From Prunus persica (taxonomy: Eukaryota; Streptophyta; Magnoliopsida; Rosales; Rosaceae): a stretch of 64,000 nt of DNA. Location of the stretch: NCBI RefSeq assembly GCF_000346465.2, contig NC_034012.1:24133811-24197810 (forward strand), in the 5' to 3' direction. A program made the position numbers and the translations under genes. The notes beneath the pieces are model-generated. The model was not told the DNA's origin. It saw only the letters and a list, made by a program, of their open reading frames with translations, and searched no databases. Positions 11,701 through 22,202 of this stretch are shown here, one piece after another (positions within the stretch are counted from its first letter, which is position 1; every line of letters starts with the position of its first letter).

Positions 11701-13779
11701 ACTAAAGTCATATGCATTATAAATAGGACTTTTAGGGTTAGGTTAATAAAAGAGAGGAAAATTCAAGAGAGAATTTTCAAGAGAGAGAGACACAAGAGAA
11801 TTCAAGGGTGAATACTAAGGTGTTTTCAAGGGCATCAAGGGTTTGAGCAAGGGTGAGAGAAGAGAGCTAGGGTTCTTGTGAGAGCTAAGGGGGTTTTTGA
11901 TTGTAACCAAAGTTGTTCTTACATACTAGTGAATTTCTCGGGTGGATCACCAAGAAGACGTAGGCACGAGGCCGAACCTCTATAAATCTTTGTGTTATTG
12001 AGTGTGTTTGCTTTCTCTCTTCGGTGTGTGTGTTTTATTCTCAAGGGATTTGTGTGCGTGCCATTGCAATGTCCATCAACAACAAAGTCTTGAAGTGTTT
12101 TCGCACAACAAAAAGCTCATGTAAAGTAATGTGTAGCCTTCTTAGGCAAAGCTTGATGGTACGTACACTGTGTTCAAAGTGTTCATCATACAAAACATTT
12201 TTGTAATTTTTTTTGGTGGAGTGGAGTGGCTATGTGTTTCGCCCCCGAGTCCCCCAGTCCCAAGGTCTGGGGCTCGAACCCCCCACATGCACTTGTAGAT
12301 ATTAGTCAACCCCTCTCCCCAATTTCGATGTACTCAAAACCAGTAATGTGTATTCTTCTTAGGCAAAGCTTGATGGTAGCTTCACATCTATAGTATTGCA
12401 GTCCAAGTAACAAAATGTTGTATAAACAAAACATTTTTGTTTTTTGTTTTGCCAACATCTTCGGATTTCTCAATGCAGTTATAGGTTTCTTCCAAGGAGT
12501 TGTCAAGAATCTTCTCAAACTATTAGGTACGCTAGCTACATCCAACATTATTGATTCTTAATTTAATTCTCACTTTTGTAATACGTTATAGATTAATATT
12601 TTTTTTTCACTGTTAACCTAGGAATCCATAACTTGCATGAAATGAGATTGCGCCATGACCGAATTCTTCAATTTCTACCGCTCGTGTGTGAAGTGGCAAC
12701 ATGTAGAAATCTTGACTGGAAGCAAACTGCCCTCGTGGAAAGGGCAATCTTCCGAGCTGTAGAACGAGGACAAGTGGAGTTTATTAAGGAGATGTGTAAG
12801 GCAAATCCAAGAATCCCACTAATGACGAAGGATGAAAGCGGCAGGACACTATTGCATTATGCCGTTGAATGTCGTCAAGAAAAAGTATTTAATTTTATAT
12901 ATGGGCTCAATAAATATGATAGGGGTACTATCTTAACGAGTGCAGATGGGTCTAACGATACATGTAGGACTACTATCCTACATGCAGCAGGGAGTTTATC
13001 TGCCCATGTTAATCATATTCAAGGTGCAGCTTTGCAAATGCAAAGAGAGCTACAATGGTTCAAGGTCAGATTTTCTCACTTTATTACATATATATGCATG
13101 TAACCTTAGACAAATACTTTGCAATATATACCTATTATATGATGTGAGTTTTTTTAATGAAATGTAGGAGGTGGAGAGTATTTTACCCCCCCAGGACAGA
13201 GAAATCAGAAATGTTACTGAGAAAATGACAGCACGAGAAGTATTCACTAAGAACCACAACAAATTGCGGAAGGAAGGAGAAGAGTCAATGAAAGGGACAG
13301 CAACTTCTTGCACAGTCGTAGGTGCCCTCATTGTTACCATTATGTTTGCTGCTGCATTTACAGTTCCTGGTGGAAGCAATCAAGATACAGGTTTTCCCAT
13401 CTTCTTAAGAAAGAAGTTATTTAGGATTTTTATAATTTCAGATTCTATATCACTCTTTTCTTCGACGACATCAGTGATGATATTCTTGGGAATTCTCACA
13501 TCACGTTATGCAGAAGACGATTTCCTTAGGTCTTTGCCCACAAAAATGCTATTAGGCCTTTTCACCCTTTTTTTATCTATCGCCACCATGATGGTTGCTT
13601 TTTCTTCAACTCTTTTTATTATGTTTGAGGGAGAATCATGGGTATCTATTCCAATCATCTTGCTTGCCAGCGTTCCAATCGCCTCGTTTGTGTTGATGCA
13701 ATCCCCCCTCTTTCTTGACATTTTCATGTTTACCTATGGAAGAGGAATACTTGACAAGAAGTGCAGAGCCTGGGAATAA
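8723..13779 (+). CDS. Ankyrin-repeat/PGG-domain membrane protein with DUF4219-like N-terminus
   Basis: Eight exons keep one open frame of 785 codons plus stop: 8723-9023, 9788-10369, 10484-10639, 10945-11052, 11283-11390, 12479-12526, 12622-13064, 13168-13779. All junctions are GT-AG and all phases match. Residues 1-100 resemble the gag-derived DUF4219/UBN2 domain (LNYEDWSFRMKVYLLAEDVW). A linker with poly-Asn follows. Ankyrin units are visible at about 140-270 (GGTALHEAI, HGFTAFFYAL, MTPVVFASTSGHWEIARFL) and 455-540 (GRTLLHYAV). The C-terminus (about 618-770) is the PGG domain (AAAFTVPGG) with four hydrophobic segments. Relatives of the ITN1/ACD6 type act at membranes in stress or defence signalling; the role here is inferred. 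Exons 4 and 5 are tandem copies. A probable solo LTR lies in intron 5. The start is the first ATG in frame before the DUF4219-like segment. Confidence 0.85.
9788..9875 (+). repeat. 42-bp in-frame duplication including a splice acceptor
   Basis: 'gataccacag|gtacggaagta' at exon 2's start is followed 42 bp later by 'gataccatag|gtacggaagta' (second copy begins at 9830). The duplicated unit encodes TEV(K/E)SS. Both copies end in AG, so either could serve as acceptor, and use of the second would drop 14 codons without changing frame. A run of AAT codons (poly-Asn) follows. Confidence 0.75.
10388..10425. repeat. TA microsatellite in intron 2 of the ankyrin gene
   Basis: An alternating TA tract with a small interruption. 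A second TA tract lies at about 10842-10866 in intron 3. No function is proposed. Confidence 0.8.
10795..11390 (+). repeat. Tandem 338-bp duplication containing one whole exon
   Basis: The block with exon 4 (10945-11052) and its upstream intron ('cattgttcataagacagtgtc' replaced by 'cattgttcacaagacagtgtc', then 'gaatactacttcagacaagt' type text) is repeated 338 bp downstream with exon 5 (11283-11390). Both exons are 108 bp and phase 1-1, so the duplication adds 36 residues without a frameshift. The encoded peptides differ at only a few positions, which points to a recent event. Confidence 0.85.
11454..12110 (+). mobile_element. Probable solo LTR in intron 5 of the ankyrin gene
   Basis: The segment begins TGTTGACATT and ends CGCACAACA, the usual TGTTG...CAACA ends. 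It has a TATA-like TTATAAATAGG near 11719 followed by a purine-rich leader. The flanks are AGAAG and AAAAG, a 5-bp duplication with one mismatch. It carries no coding capacity. It lies in the sense orientation of the host gene, so its promoter could start transcripts of the 3' exons. Confidence 0.55.
12126..12445 (+). repeat. Direct repeat flanking a SINE-like fragment
   Basis: 'gtaatgtgta...cttcttaggcaaagcttgatggt' occurs at 12126-12160 and again at about 12341-12375. 'caaaacatttttgt' likewise occurs after each copy. Between them lies a GC-richer piece (about 12211-12300) with GGCTCGAACCC, which resembles a tRNA B-box, and a possible A-box upstream. It may be a tRNA-derived SINE. Confidence is low because no poly(A) tail is clear. 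Confidence 0.4.
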
Positions 13780-14290
13780 AATCCTGATTATGCGGTATGA
13801 TGTTTGTCTTATGATGTCATATGATGTTCGTCTTTAGCTTTGTCACTTTTAAGAAGTTTTTATGAAACACGTAAAGAAAACACAATATACGTATGTGTTT
13901 CTATATGTATCTATTTCGTTCAAGTAAAACCATCCTTGTAATTAACTTTTTTTGATGCATACATTTTTGTTTGAATGTTTTATGAATTATGTAAAGAAAA
14001 GACAGTATCTTGTGATTTCTAATAAAATGTTTCATTCTTTTAAAAACAACAAAAAAGAAAGAAAAAGAAAGAGACAAAAACAATATGTAATTCCAATACT
14101 ACGTACATGATTCAAGTCCAATAATTATCGTGTTGCCTTCACACTACGATTGTACATACTTTATTGCTTTGTCTTGGGATGAATGGGATACCCTAATTAT
14201 TATAAGCCAAGCTTCTTTTCAAGTGTGCAAGCACCTTCCTCTTTGCTATTTCCACGAATTCAATTGTGAGAAAACGTCTTAGGTCTTGGG
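13780..14290. other. 3' flank of the ankyrin gene
   Basis: AT-rich non-coding sequence with several AATAAA-like signals (for example 'aataaaatg' near 14020) that could serve as the ankyrin 3' UTR and poly(A) region. No other gene was seen before the Copia LTR begins near 14291. Confidence 0.4.
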
Positions 14291-14724
14291 TGTTGGAGAA
14301 TTTGGTTGAAGGTGTAAGACAAATCTGTGTCTGAGTCCAAATTGTGGTCTTCTAATCATATCTGATTTGGAGGTGCTCTAATTGATCAAGAAGTATGAAT
14401 CCTAATACCAGTAGGATACTCAATCAAACAGTGCGTTTACATTGAGATAGGACTATCTTAAGAATTCCTAATTATATATGGATTAAAACAATCCTATTCC
14501 TAAGCAAACATGATCTATTCGATACTCCTTGATGGGTAAGGTACTGGAACAAATGCTTATAAATAAGGTCCTTATCGGCAAACACTAACTCATAACAGAA
14601 AACTCACTCCATCCAGAGATAGAGATAAAGCGCCGAGTAGCAGAAGAAGATCTTTATTCACAATGTCTTATCAAGGTTATCAAGGTTAGTATTTGAGATT
14701 CAAAGACATGATAGAACTTAAATG

Positions 14725-14736
14725 TGGTATCAGAGC
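14725..14736 (+). other. Primer-binding site of the truncated Copia element
   Basis: TGGTATCAGAGC is the classical site complementary to the 3' end of plant initiator methionine tRNA. It marks the inner edge of the 5' LTR. Confidence 0.85.
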
Positions 14737-15264
14737 ACTAGGTCTTGTTCTCTAATCTAACCTACAGATTTATAAAAGACTGCTGCTAAACTAAAATTTT
14801 GATCATTAGCATGAAGCATGTAGACTTTAACCAATTGCATATCTTATGTGATAAGGTATGATCAAGGGCATCCAGAATATTTGCTTGAAAGGCTATTGAG
14901 CAAAGACTGTGAATTATTATTGCTTAAATTAAGTTACCCACAGCTGCTTAATTGTTGCAAGAGTAATTTTCAATCGAAAGATTGATCTATACTTGCATCA
15001 CAACTAGTAGCCTTTTGTGATAACTTCAACCCACAGATAGTAAGTACACAAACTGATAACATATGTGATGGTACAATATGGATGAAGGGATTGAAGACTA
15101 ACAAGAAGACTTCTCAATCCACATATGAGAAGTTCTACTTGTGCAGGAAGTTTGTTCAAACACAAAATCCAGTATTTAGGAACATGTCCAAATCATAACC
15201 CACATGTGTGAATTGATAATGTTTAAGTAAAGTTTAATGGGGATAGTTATTTATTATTTGTTAT

Positions 15265-17916
15265 ATGTTTACAGTGAATCCTTCAAACTATCAATCCATT
15301 GAAACACTGACTGGATCGAATTACCGAAAATGGAAGCAAGATCTGGAGATTTCTTTAAGTTTTCTTGATTATGACTATGTGCTTAGAGAAGAACCTATTC
15401 AAGAACCAGCTACAGATGCTTGCAGCAGTGAAAATCAAATATGCCAAGTAGGAAAAGGCTAATCGTTTGAGCATGTTGATTATGCAAAGATCAATGGCAT
15501 CATCTATGAAAGGTATAGCATTCCCAAATATGAGAATGCTAAACAATACTATGAAGCTATTGTACAGAGATTCAAGGAGTCTTAGAAAGCTGTCAAAAGT
15601 ACCTTACTAAATCAGTTGATTAATATGACATATGATGGACAATGATGTGTGAGAGCCCATATCATGAATATGATTGACATTGGAGCAAAGTTGCAGGATT
15701 TGGAAATGAATGTAGATGAAGATATGATGGTTCATCTCATTTTGAATTCACTGCCTAAGGAGTTTAAGTCTCTCAAAGATACCTACATTGCTCAAAAGGA
15801 AAGCTGGACACTGAATGATCTTATCACCATATGTGTTCAACAGGAACACAATATAATAAAAGAAAGAGGTGCAAAAATGCTGAATTTGGTGCAGTCAAAG
15901 CAAAATAAGTAATATAGGAACAAAGACACTGTTGCTGGAAAAGAGAAAGAAAAGGAAAAGGATAATAACAGTCCAAAAGCACTGAAACCAGTGGGATTGA
16001 AATGCTTTTTCTGTAAGAAAATTGGACATATGAAAAAGGAATGCAGAAGGTATAAGAAATGGTTGGACAAACAGAAAACTAAAGGTAAAAGTGATCACGT
16101 TTTGGTTTGCTTTGAATCTAATTTAGTTGATTTTACTGATGATTCATGGTGGTTAGACAGTAGTGCATCTATTCATGTGACTAATTCTTCGCAGGGGTTC
16201 ATAAAGAGGAGACTGCCAAGCGAGGATGAAGTGAAGTGTTCGTAGACAATGGAGAAAAAGTGCAAGTAGATAATATTGGAGTAGTTAGGATTGAACTAGA
16301 TTCTAGTTTTGTTTTTGATTTAGAAGATGTGGTTTATGTTCCCTCAATGAGGAAGAATCTCATCTCAGTCACTAGGCTTGTAAAGTCAAAGTTCACTTTG
16401 AACTTTGATGCTTTTGGTTGGTCTATTTTCAGAAATAAAAGTTTAATTGGAAAAGCAAATATTGTGGATGGTATGTTTGAATTAAATTGCAAAGAAACTA
16501 TGCAAAACAATTCAGTTCAATCCAATAAACTGTGGCATAAGAGACTTGGACATATTTCAAAGGAAAGAATCAGTACACTATGCAAAGAATTAGTTCTACC
16601 ACCATTGAATCATGATAATGCAGATGATATATGTATAGAATGTACAAAGGGAAAATTGACCAACCTAAGAAAGAAAGGCGCTGTAGGAAGTCATAGTGTA
16701 TTGGAATTAATCCATACAGACATATGTGGACCATTTCCAACTCCAACTCATGAAGGGTTTAACTACTTCATCACTTTTACAGATGACTACTCGAGATTTG
16801 GACATGTTTTTCCGATCAAAGAAAAATCCAGCGCTTTGGACATGTTCAAAATTTATAAAGCTGAAGTGGAAAACCAACTAGACCTAAAAATAAAAGTTGT
16901 AAGGTTTGACAAAGGAGGGGAGTTCTATGGGAGATTCGATGAAACTGGGAGGAATCCTACTCCTTTTGCAAGGTTTCTACAGCAAGAAGGAATCATTGCT
17001 CAATACACTAATCCAGGGACCCCACAGCAAAATGGAATTGCAGAGAAGAGAAACAGAACTCTAAAGGATATGATAAGAAGCATGATGTGTTGCACAAACT
17101 TACTAATTTTTCTGTAAGGCGAAGCTTTGAAAACAGCAAATTACATACTCAATCGAGTACCAACCAAGAGTATCAACGATATCCCTTATGAAGTTTGGAA
17201 TAAGAGAAAACCAAGCTTGAAACATTTGAAAATATGGGGCTGTAAGGCAGAGACAAAGCTGTATAATCCTATGGAAAAGAAACTGGATTCGAGAACTGTA
17301 AGTGGTTATTTCATAGGATATCTAGATAGAACTAAAGGATACAGATTTTATTGTCCTAAAAACACTACCAGATTTATAGAAACTCAGAGGGCAGTATTTA
17401 TAGAATCTGAAAGTGAGACAATTGAAGATGAAATTTTTAAGTTTATGAAGGTATTGCAGAAACTGGGGAAACAATGCAAACTGACATTTTGGCTTTGCCA
17501 AGTTTTGACTTGAATGGCAATCAAAACAACCAAGAATGGAAAACTGGTACAAACCCTATGGTAACTGATGAAGAAATTCAAGAAAATCAAGTTTTACTAT
17601 ATCTAAAAATCAAGATGCAGTTCAAACACAAGAAGACACTAATAATCAGCCAAATGTAGGACTAAGAAAGTCAGAAAGACCAAAGAAACGTGCTTTACAT
17701 GATGATTATTATGTTTACCTTCTAGACTCAGAGCATGATGTGAATGACATTGAGGATCCTATGAATTTCAAGCAAGCAATGATGAGTGAGAAAAATGAAA
17801 ATTGGTGGGTTGCTATGAAATCATAATTGGTTCCATGGAAAAGAATGTAGTTTGGGAGCTTGTGCCTTTACCACAAGAGAGCAAACCAATTGGCTGCAAG
17901 TGGGTGTTCAAAACTG
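15265..17916 (+). pseudogene. Copia gag-pol polyprotein, degenerate and truncated
   Basis: Gag begins at 15265 (NYRKWKQDLEISLSFLDYDY) and shows a UBN2-type core near 15650-15900. A CCHC zinc knuckle follows near 15995-16040 (CFFCKKIGHMKKEC). The protease motif DSSASIH lies near 16155. The integrase has an HHCC start (LWHKRLGHIS...CIECTKGK, 16530-16660) and DDE core residues in HTDICGP, FDKGGEF and QNGIAEKRNR. The reverse transcriptase is reached only at KPIGCKWVFKTDK. Several stops and frame changes separate the pieces (for example at 15462, 16245 and 17117), so it is not functional. I describe the breaks and do not reconstruct the protein. Confidence 0.85.
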
Positions 17917-18347
17917 ACAAGACCCACCCCCGATTCCTCGGAACCTAGGACGAATCCTGTGAAAATTCTGACATCACCCTGATGTCAGGCCCACTTACTA
18001 AAGGCCGAGACTTTCTGCCGAAAATTCGGCAATCTCCCCTGTAAATTGGACTTTCCCCAAATTTTCAACATGTTAAAAACACAATTAATATATCCCAATG
18101 TGGGGGTCTTTCGTTCCAGCAGCCTGACGAATGGGCTTGGGTTGCCGTAAGAAGAAAACGAACAGAAATTCTCCAAATGCCTGAGTTCAAGAACCAAGCC
18201 CCCAAAAGAGTTTTTGAAAAGTCTGATGAAACTTTAGAAAAAAACACTCTTAGGTTCTTTTCACCAATAGCCAAATAAACATGATAAATCGATTAATAGC
18301 TTAGCTTGAGGAGCTTGTGGCATGGGAGCTAAGCTTTCACAAGTTTA

Positions 18348-18378
<31 letters not shown>

Positions 18379-19593
18379 AGCATGGGTTTGTTGCAGAGGA
18401 CGAAAGTTTGCAGTAAGACAGAGGAAAATTAGAACGATTTCTATCTTAAGGGAAGAAGAAAAACAAACGAAGAAGAAGATTAGGTGGCTTGAGTAAATTC
18501 CCTGATACTTGACAAAGCTTGGTCAGGCTCTGGTTGATGGATTATCTGGGTTGCAGAAGCCTTCTTTTATAGCCACAAAGAACCCTAATTTCATTTCCTT
18601 TTTCATTACCTCTTTCCACTTTATCTTCTCTGGTGAAATTCTCCCATCCAAGGTGCATAGGTAAGGAGTTCTTTCTGGTTCCAAGGTTTTGACATGGCTG
18701 GCCTTCTCCCATAGGGATGAAGCGCCACTAACTTTCTTCTTGATTTTCCTATGGGAGCTAACAGAGGAAAAGGTGGGAGTGGACATGCTATTTACCCAAC
18801 GGGTAAACCTCTTGCTCGCATGGATTTCCTCTGGTTTTTATGTTGGCTTCCGTTGACTCATTTGGGCAAAGGCTGAACATGTCTGCTAGATATTTTATAG
18901 AGTGTTGGGTTGGGCTTTTTCCAAGGCCATGGGTTGGGGATATTCTACTCTTCAGCGACTAGTCAGCTTATTTTCGTTAAGCTGCTGGAAGCAGTTTGCC
19001 TGTTGCGTTTTTAACGAAGTATTTGGGCATTCTAATCAACATTGGGTTTTCTAAGCAAACTACTGTATTCTTCCTAAGGCATTGGGTCATGTTCTCTCTC
19101 TCTCTCATGCTAGCCCATGTTTTGGAGCCAAGAAATGGGTCCGAGTTTTGGTGCCCCCAAGTAGCCCAAAATTCTCATTCCTTGATCCTTTAACTGGGCC
19201 TAGTGAATGCCTGTACCCATCCATACCACAACCTTCTCAGCAAGCCCCGAGTAATTTTGTGGCTTGGGCCCACTTAAGCTTGTGGCATGGCTTGGTGTTA
19301 GAATAATAGCTCTTCTTACATGACACCTACGCTTGTGCTTGAATTTTGTTATGCCGTAATATGCTATAATCGAGCCAAGTAATACCGAATGGGTATGTGA
19401 GCGAATTTATGTAGGGTTGGCATGCTCTTGGCCCTTTTCTGCGTGCTTACTTGGCATGATACGTGGCCCGTAGCTTGTATTGGCGCGCCCTATGAATTCT
19501 CCTTTTGTCCTGATTGAGCTTCTTTTGCGTTCAATTATCCGAGTTGGGCCAAGAATTAATTTGGGCTTAGCCCCTTGGATTTTTTGGGCCTCA
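17917..19593 (-). mobile_element. LTR-type insertion in reverse orientation
   Basis: On the minus strand the segment begins TGTTGAGGCCCAAAAAATCC (right edge at 19593) and ends near GGGTCTTGTCA (left edge), giving TG...CA ends. It interrupts the Copia reverse transcriptase. The flanking pentamers (AAAAC and CCTAA) do not match, so either the right side was lost or the element is larger than a solo LTR. A GA microsatellite lies at 18355-18379. No coding domain is visible. Confidence 0.45.
18355..18379. repeat. GA microsatellite
   Basis: About twelve GA units in a row within the LTR-type segment. Confidence 0.85.
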
Positions 19594-20996
19594 ACACCTA
19601 ACAGGTAGCGTACACAAGTTAGTACATGTAAATTACGTAATAGGCCTCCGACCTTCAAATAATTTGAAACAGAACCTCCAGCAATACTCTTAAGTCAAAT
19701 AGTACTCTAAACGATGCAAATAACGAATTCGAACAATTTTATGAATACCTACTGTAATTAACATAAAAATAACTTCCCAATTTCCAACACGATCACAAGT
19801 AGTTTAAGGCCTCAGCCCTAATCGTACAACAATCCAAAACGGGTTTCATACCTGTCTTGACCAGAACCCATTTAAACAACCCTCTCTTAGTCAAACTGGA
19901 ATATGCACTAACATTTAATCACGCCTCGGTTTCAATTGAGCTTCAGAACCAACAACAAAGTCAGAATCAACTCATTAAAAACAATAGAAGTAAGACTAGA
20001 TCCAAAAGACCAAATTAAAGTTCCAGAAATGACATTTAGTCCGCGGATGCACCTAGGTAAGACCCTAGGCTACTTACGTACCCCTTGTGAGGGATCAAGC
20101 CACACGTAGTTCTTAGATCAACTATCACGATTCAGATAATATGCGATTATTTAAAATTCTACTGATGATTAAATTTAGATTCAAATGCAACATCAAATTC
20201 GACAAGGCAACCTCTAAACCCTTTAATAGTTCCTTTTTCTTTTATCCAATCATCCCCGCAACAATACCCTATCCAAGGCGTAGGATGCCGAACCACACTT
20301 TCCAAACTATGACAAACATTCATACCAGTACAAAGTACTCACAAAGCATATCCCCCTACCTTCCTGCCTAACCTCCAATCCCCCTCCCCATATCTCCGAT
20401 CTAGCAAAACCAAGAAGACCACCAAACCCTCGTCGCCTTCTTCAACATCTCCCCATGCCCACCAAACCCATCTTCTCCGATATCTCCCCTCCTATCCAGC
20501 CTAAACAACATAATAAAATAACAAAAAATTAAAAATAGTAACAGATCGGAATCGAAAAACCCCACCACCACTGGACAAGATCATCAGAATCCATCCTCAT
20601 AGGCTCCCCACCCATTGTTTGTCAGTGTATCAGTGCCATGCCATGTATAGGAGCAGAGTTTACTCTCACTCACTTATCTCCTTTTCACAAAAATCATTCC
20701 ATCATTTTCCCATTTGACCCATCATCTTTCTCTCTCAAGTCTTAAATAGAGAATTATAATTTTTCATGCTTAGGATATAATAAGATGAATTTGTCTTTCT
20801 CTAGGATTTATGAGTTTATTTATTATGGTTTGTATAAATAAACTCATAAACACAGATCGGATTTTGTCTTGGGTGAGTTATTCCTAGGAATGAATTAGTA
20901 TTAGGACTTGGACTATAGTTGTGGTATGGAGTTACTGGAGGTGGGAGAGAGAGAGAGAGATTTGACAAGGGTGGAGGTCCCAGACCCTCTTCGTCT
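19594..20996. other. Unassigned, partly LTR-derived sequence
   Basis: No coding domain. Near 20040-20115 the minus strand reads GAACTACGTGTGGCTTGATC followed by a TACGTA-containing block. I recognise this as a phrase common in plant LTR leaders, but the parent element is not identifiable. From about 20560 the sequence looks like ordinary flank and runs directly into the target site of the next LTR element. Confidence 0.3.
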
Positions 20997-21001
20997 CTTA
21001 C

Positions 21002-22147
21002 TGTTAGTATGAAAATTGTATTGTCATTTCCTAGATTCTAGCATAGGTTGGGAATTAGTGTGTGAACATGTTTTACTAGAAGCTTTGGCGCAACACATTC
21101 AATTATGGATTTTTGAAGTATGACATGATTGACATGAGAAACTGAGTTCAGGTAAATCATGACATAATCATGCATTCATTATAGGATTCCTAGTTGGAGT
21201 TATTTTCAATCAAGTATTTTCATGTTAATCCTATTTTTAATAGGATTAGATTTTATATCTTGAGATTAATTTCCTAGTTAAACTCTATTTTGATTTAAGT
21301 TAAAAGATTATGTTTTCATCATTTTGGTCTTGGAAAGTATGTTTCAATTAATATTCTTTTTGGCTTCGTTGTTTACATGCTGATATACATTGTTTCATTG
21401 GATAGCAATTGATGGTTGGAAAACCATCTTTTATAATATAGAACATGACACCAAGACTATCAAATTGAATGCATGGCAAGACTTTGAGTTGGGGCTGTGG
21501 GCCTTCACGTGATTGTGGAGAATAGGTTTTGTATAAATCATTGTGTGCATCTCTTTTATCATTGAGAGCTTTCCCATATTTTGTTTGAGTATCTAAAATT
21601 CTTAAGAAAGCTACTGTGCATATATTTGAGATAAATCATCATAGTGTTCCATGTTTACATGGTGATTTATCAAACACTTTAATTATTTATATTGCATTCA
21701 TATGCATGTTGGTGACTCATACGGTTGAGGGCACCAAGACCGTGGTGGCGGTTTTCCTCTGGCGAGCTTGAAGCAATCGTGGCTAGTATTGCGTTCAACA
21801 TAAGGAGTGTCGAAGATCATCCCGTGACAGAAGTTGAGTTACGAAGAAGTCGATAAACATTATCTAGAATGTGTCTAGGATAAGCGTGTGAGTACTTCTT
21901 GTAATCATCGTTCTATAGTGGATTTGTGTTGAACTGAGGAGTCCCGTGGATTTTTCCCAGAGGTGGGATTTTACCACATAAAATAATTCTCTACGTGTTC
22001 CTTTATTTTATGCTCAGCACGTTTCATGATTGATAAGCCATATTAATCATGCTACCGAAGTTTATTTTTATTTATTCGATTATAATCTTAAATTGGCCTA
22101 TTCACTATCCTCTCTAGGCATTTTTAGTTATCCTACAGGTATTTTGA
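21002..22147 (+). repeat. 5' LTR
   Basis: 1,146 bp. It starts TGTTAGTATG and ends GGTATTTTGA; the partner LTR ends TTTTCA, so the terminal CA is mutated here. It is nearly identical to the 3' LTR once the nested insertion is removed. The 3' LTR has about 17 extra bases near 28308 ('gaaaccatataggattc'). Confidence 0.9.
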
Positions 22148-22149
22148 AT

Positions 22150-22161
22150 TGGCATCAGAGC
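22150..22161 (+). other. Primer-binding site
   Basis: TGGCATCAGAGC, one base different from the canonical TGGTATCAGAGC complementary to initiator Met-tRNA, two bases after the 5' LTR. Confidence 0.8.
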
Positions 22162-22202
22162 AGGTTGCTGGACATACTCAACAAGATCTAACATACCTTA
22201 GG

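Larger units (their letters stand above)
14291..17916 (+). mobile_element. Truncated Ty1/Copia retrotransposon
   Basis: A putative 5' LTR starts TGTTGGAGAA at 14291, has CTTATAAATAAGG near 14557, and ends just before a primer-binding site TGGTATCAGAGC (14725-14736) complementary to initiator Met-tRNA. Gag, protease and integrase follow in Copia order. The coding region stops abruptly at the first reverse-transcriptase motif near 17916, where unrelated LTR-type sequence begins. No 3' LTR was found, so the element is 3'-truncated. Confidence 0.8.

Noticed and set aside
18523..18786. 87-codon minus-strand frame
   Set aside because: It lies inside LTR-type sequence, shows no family pattern and no splice context.
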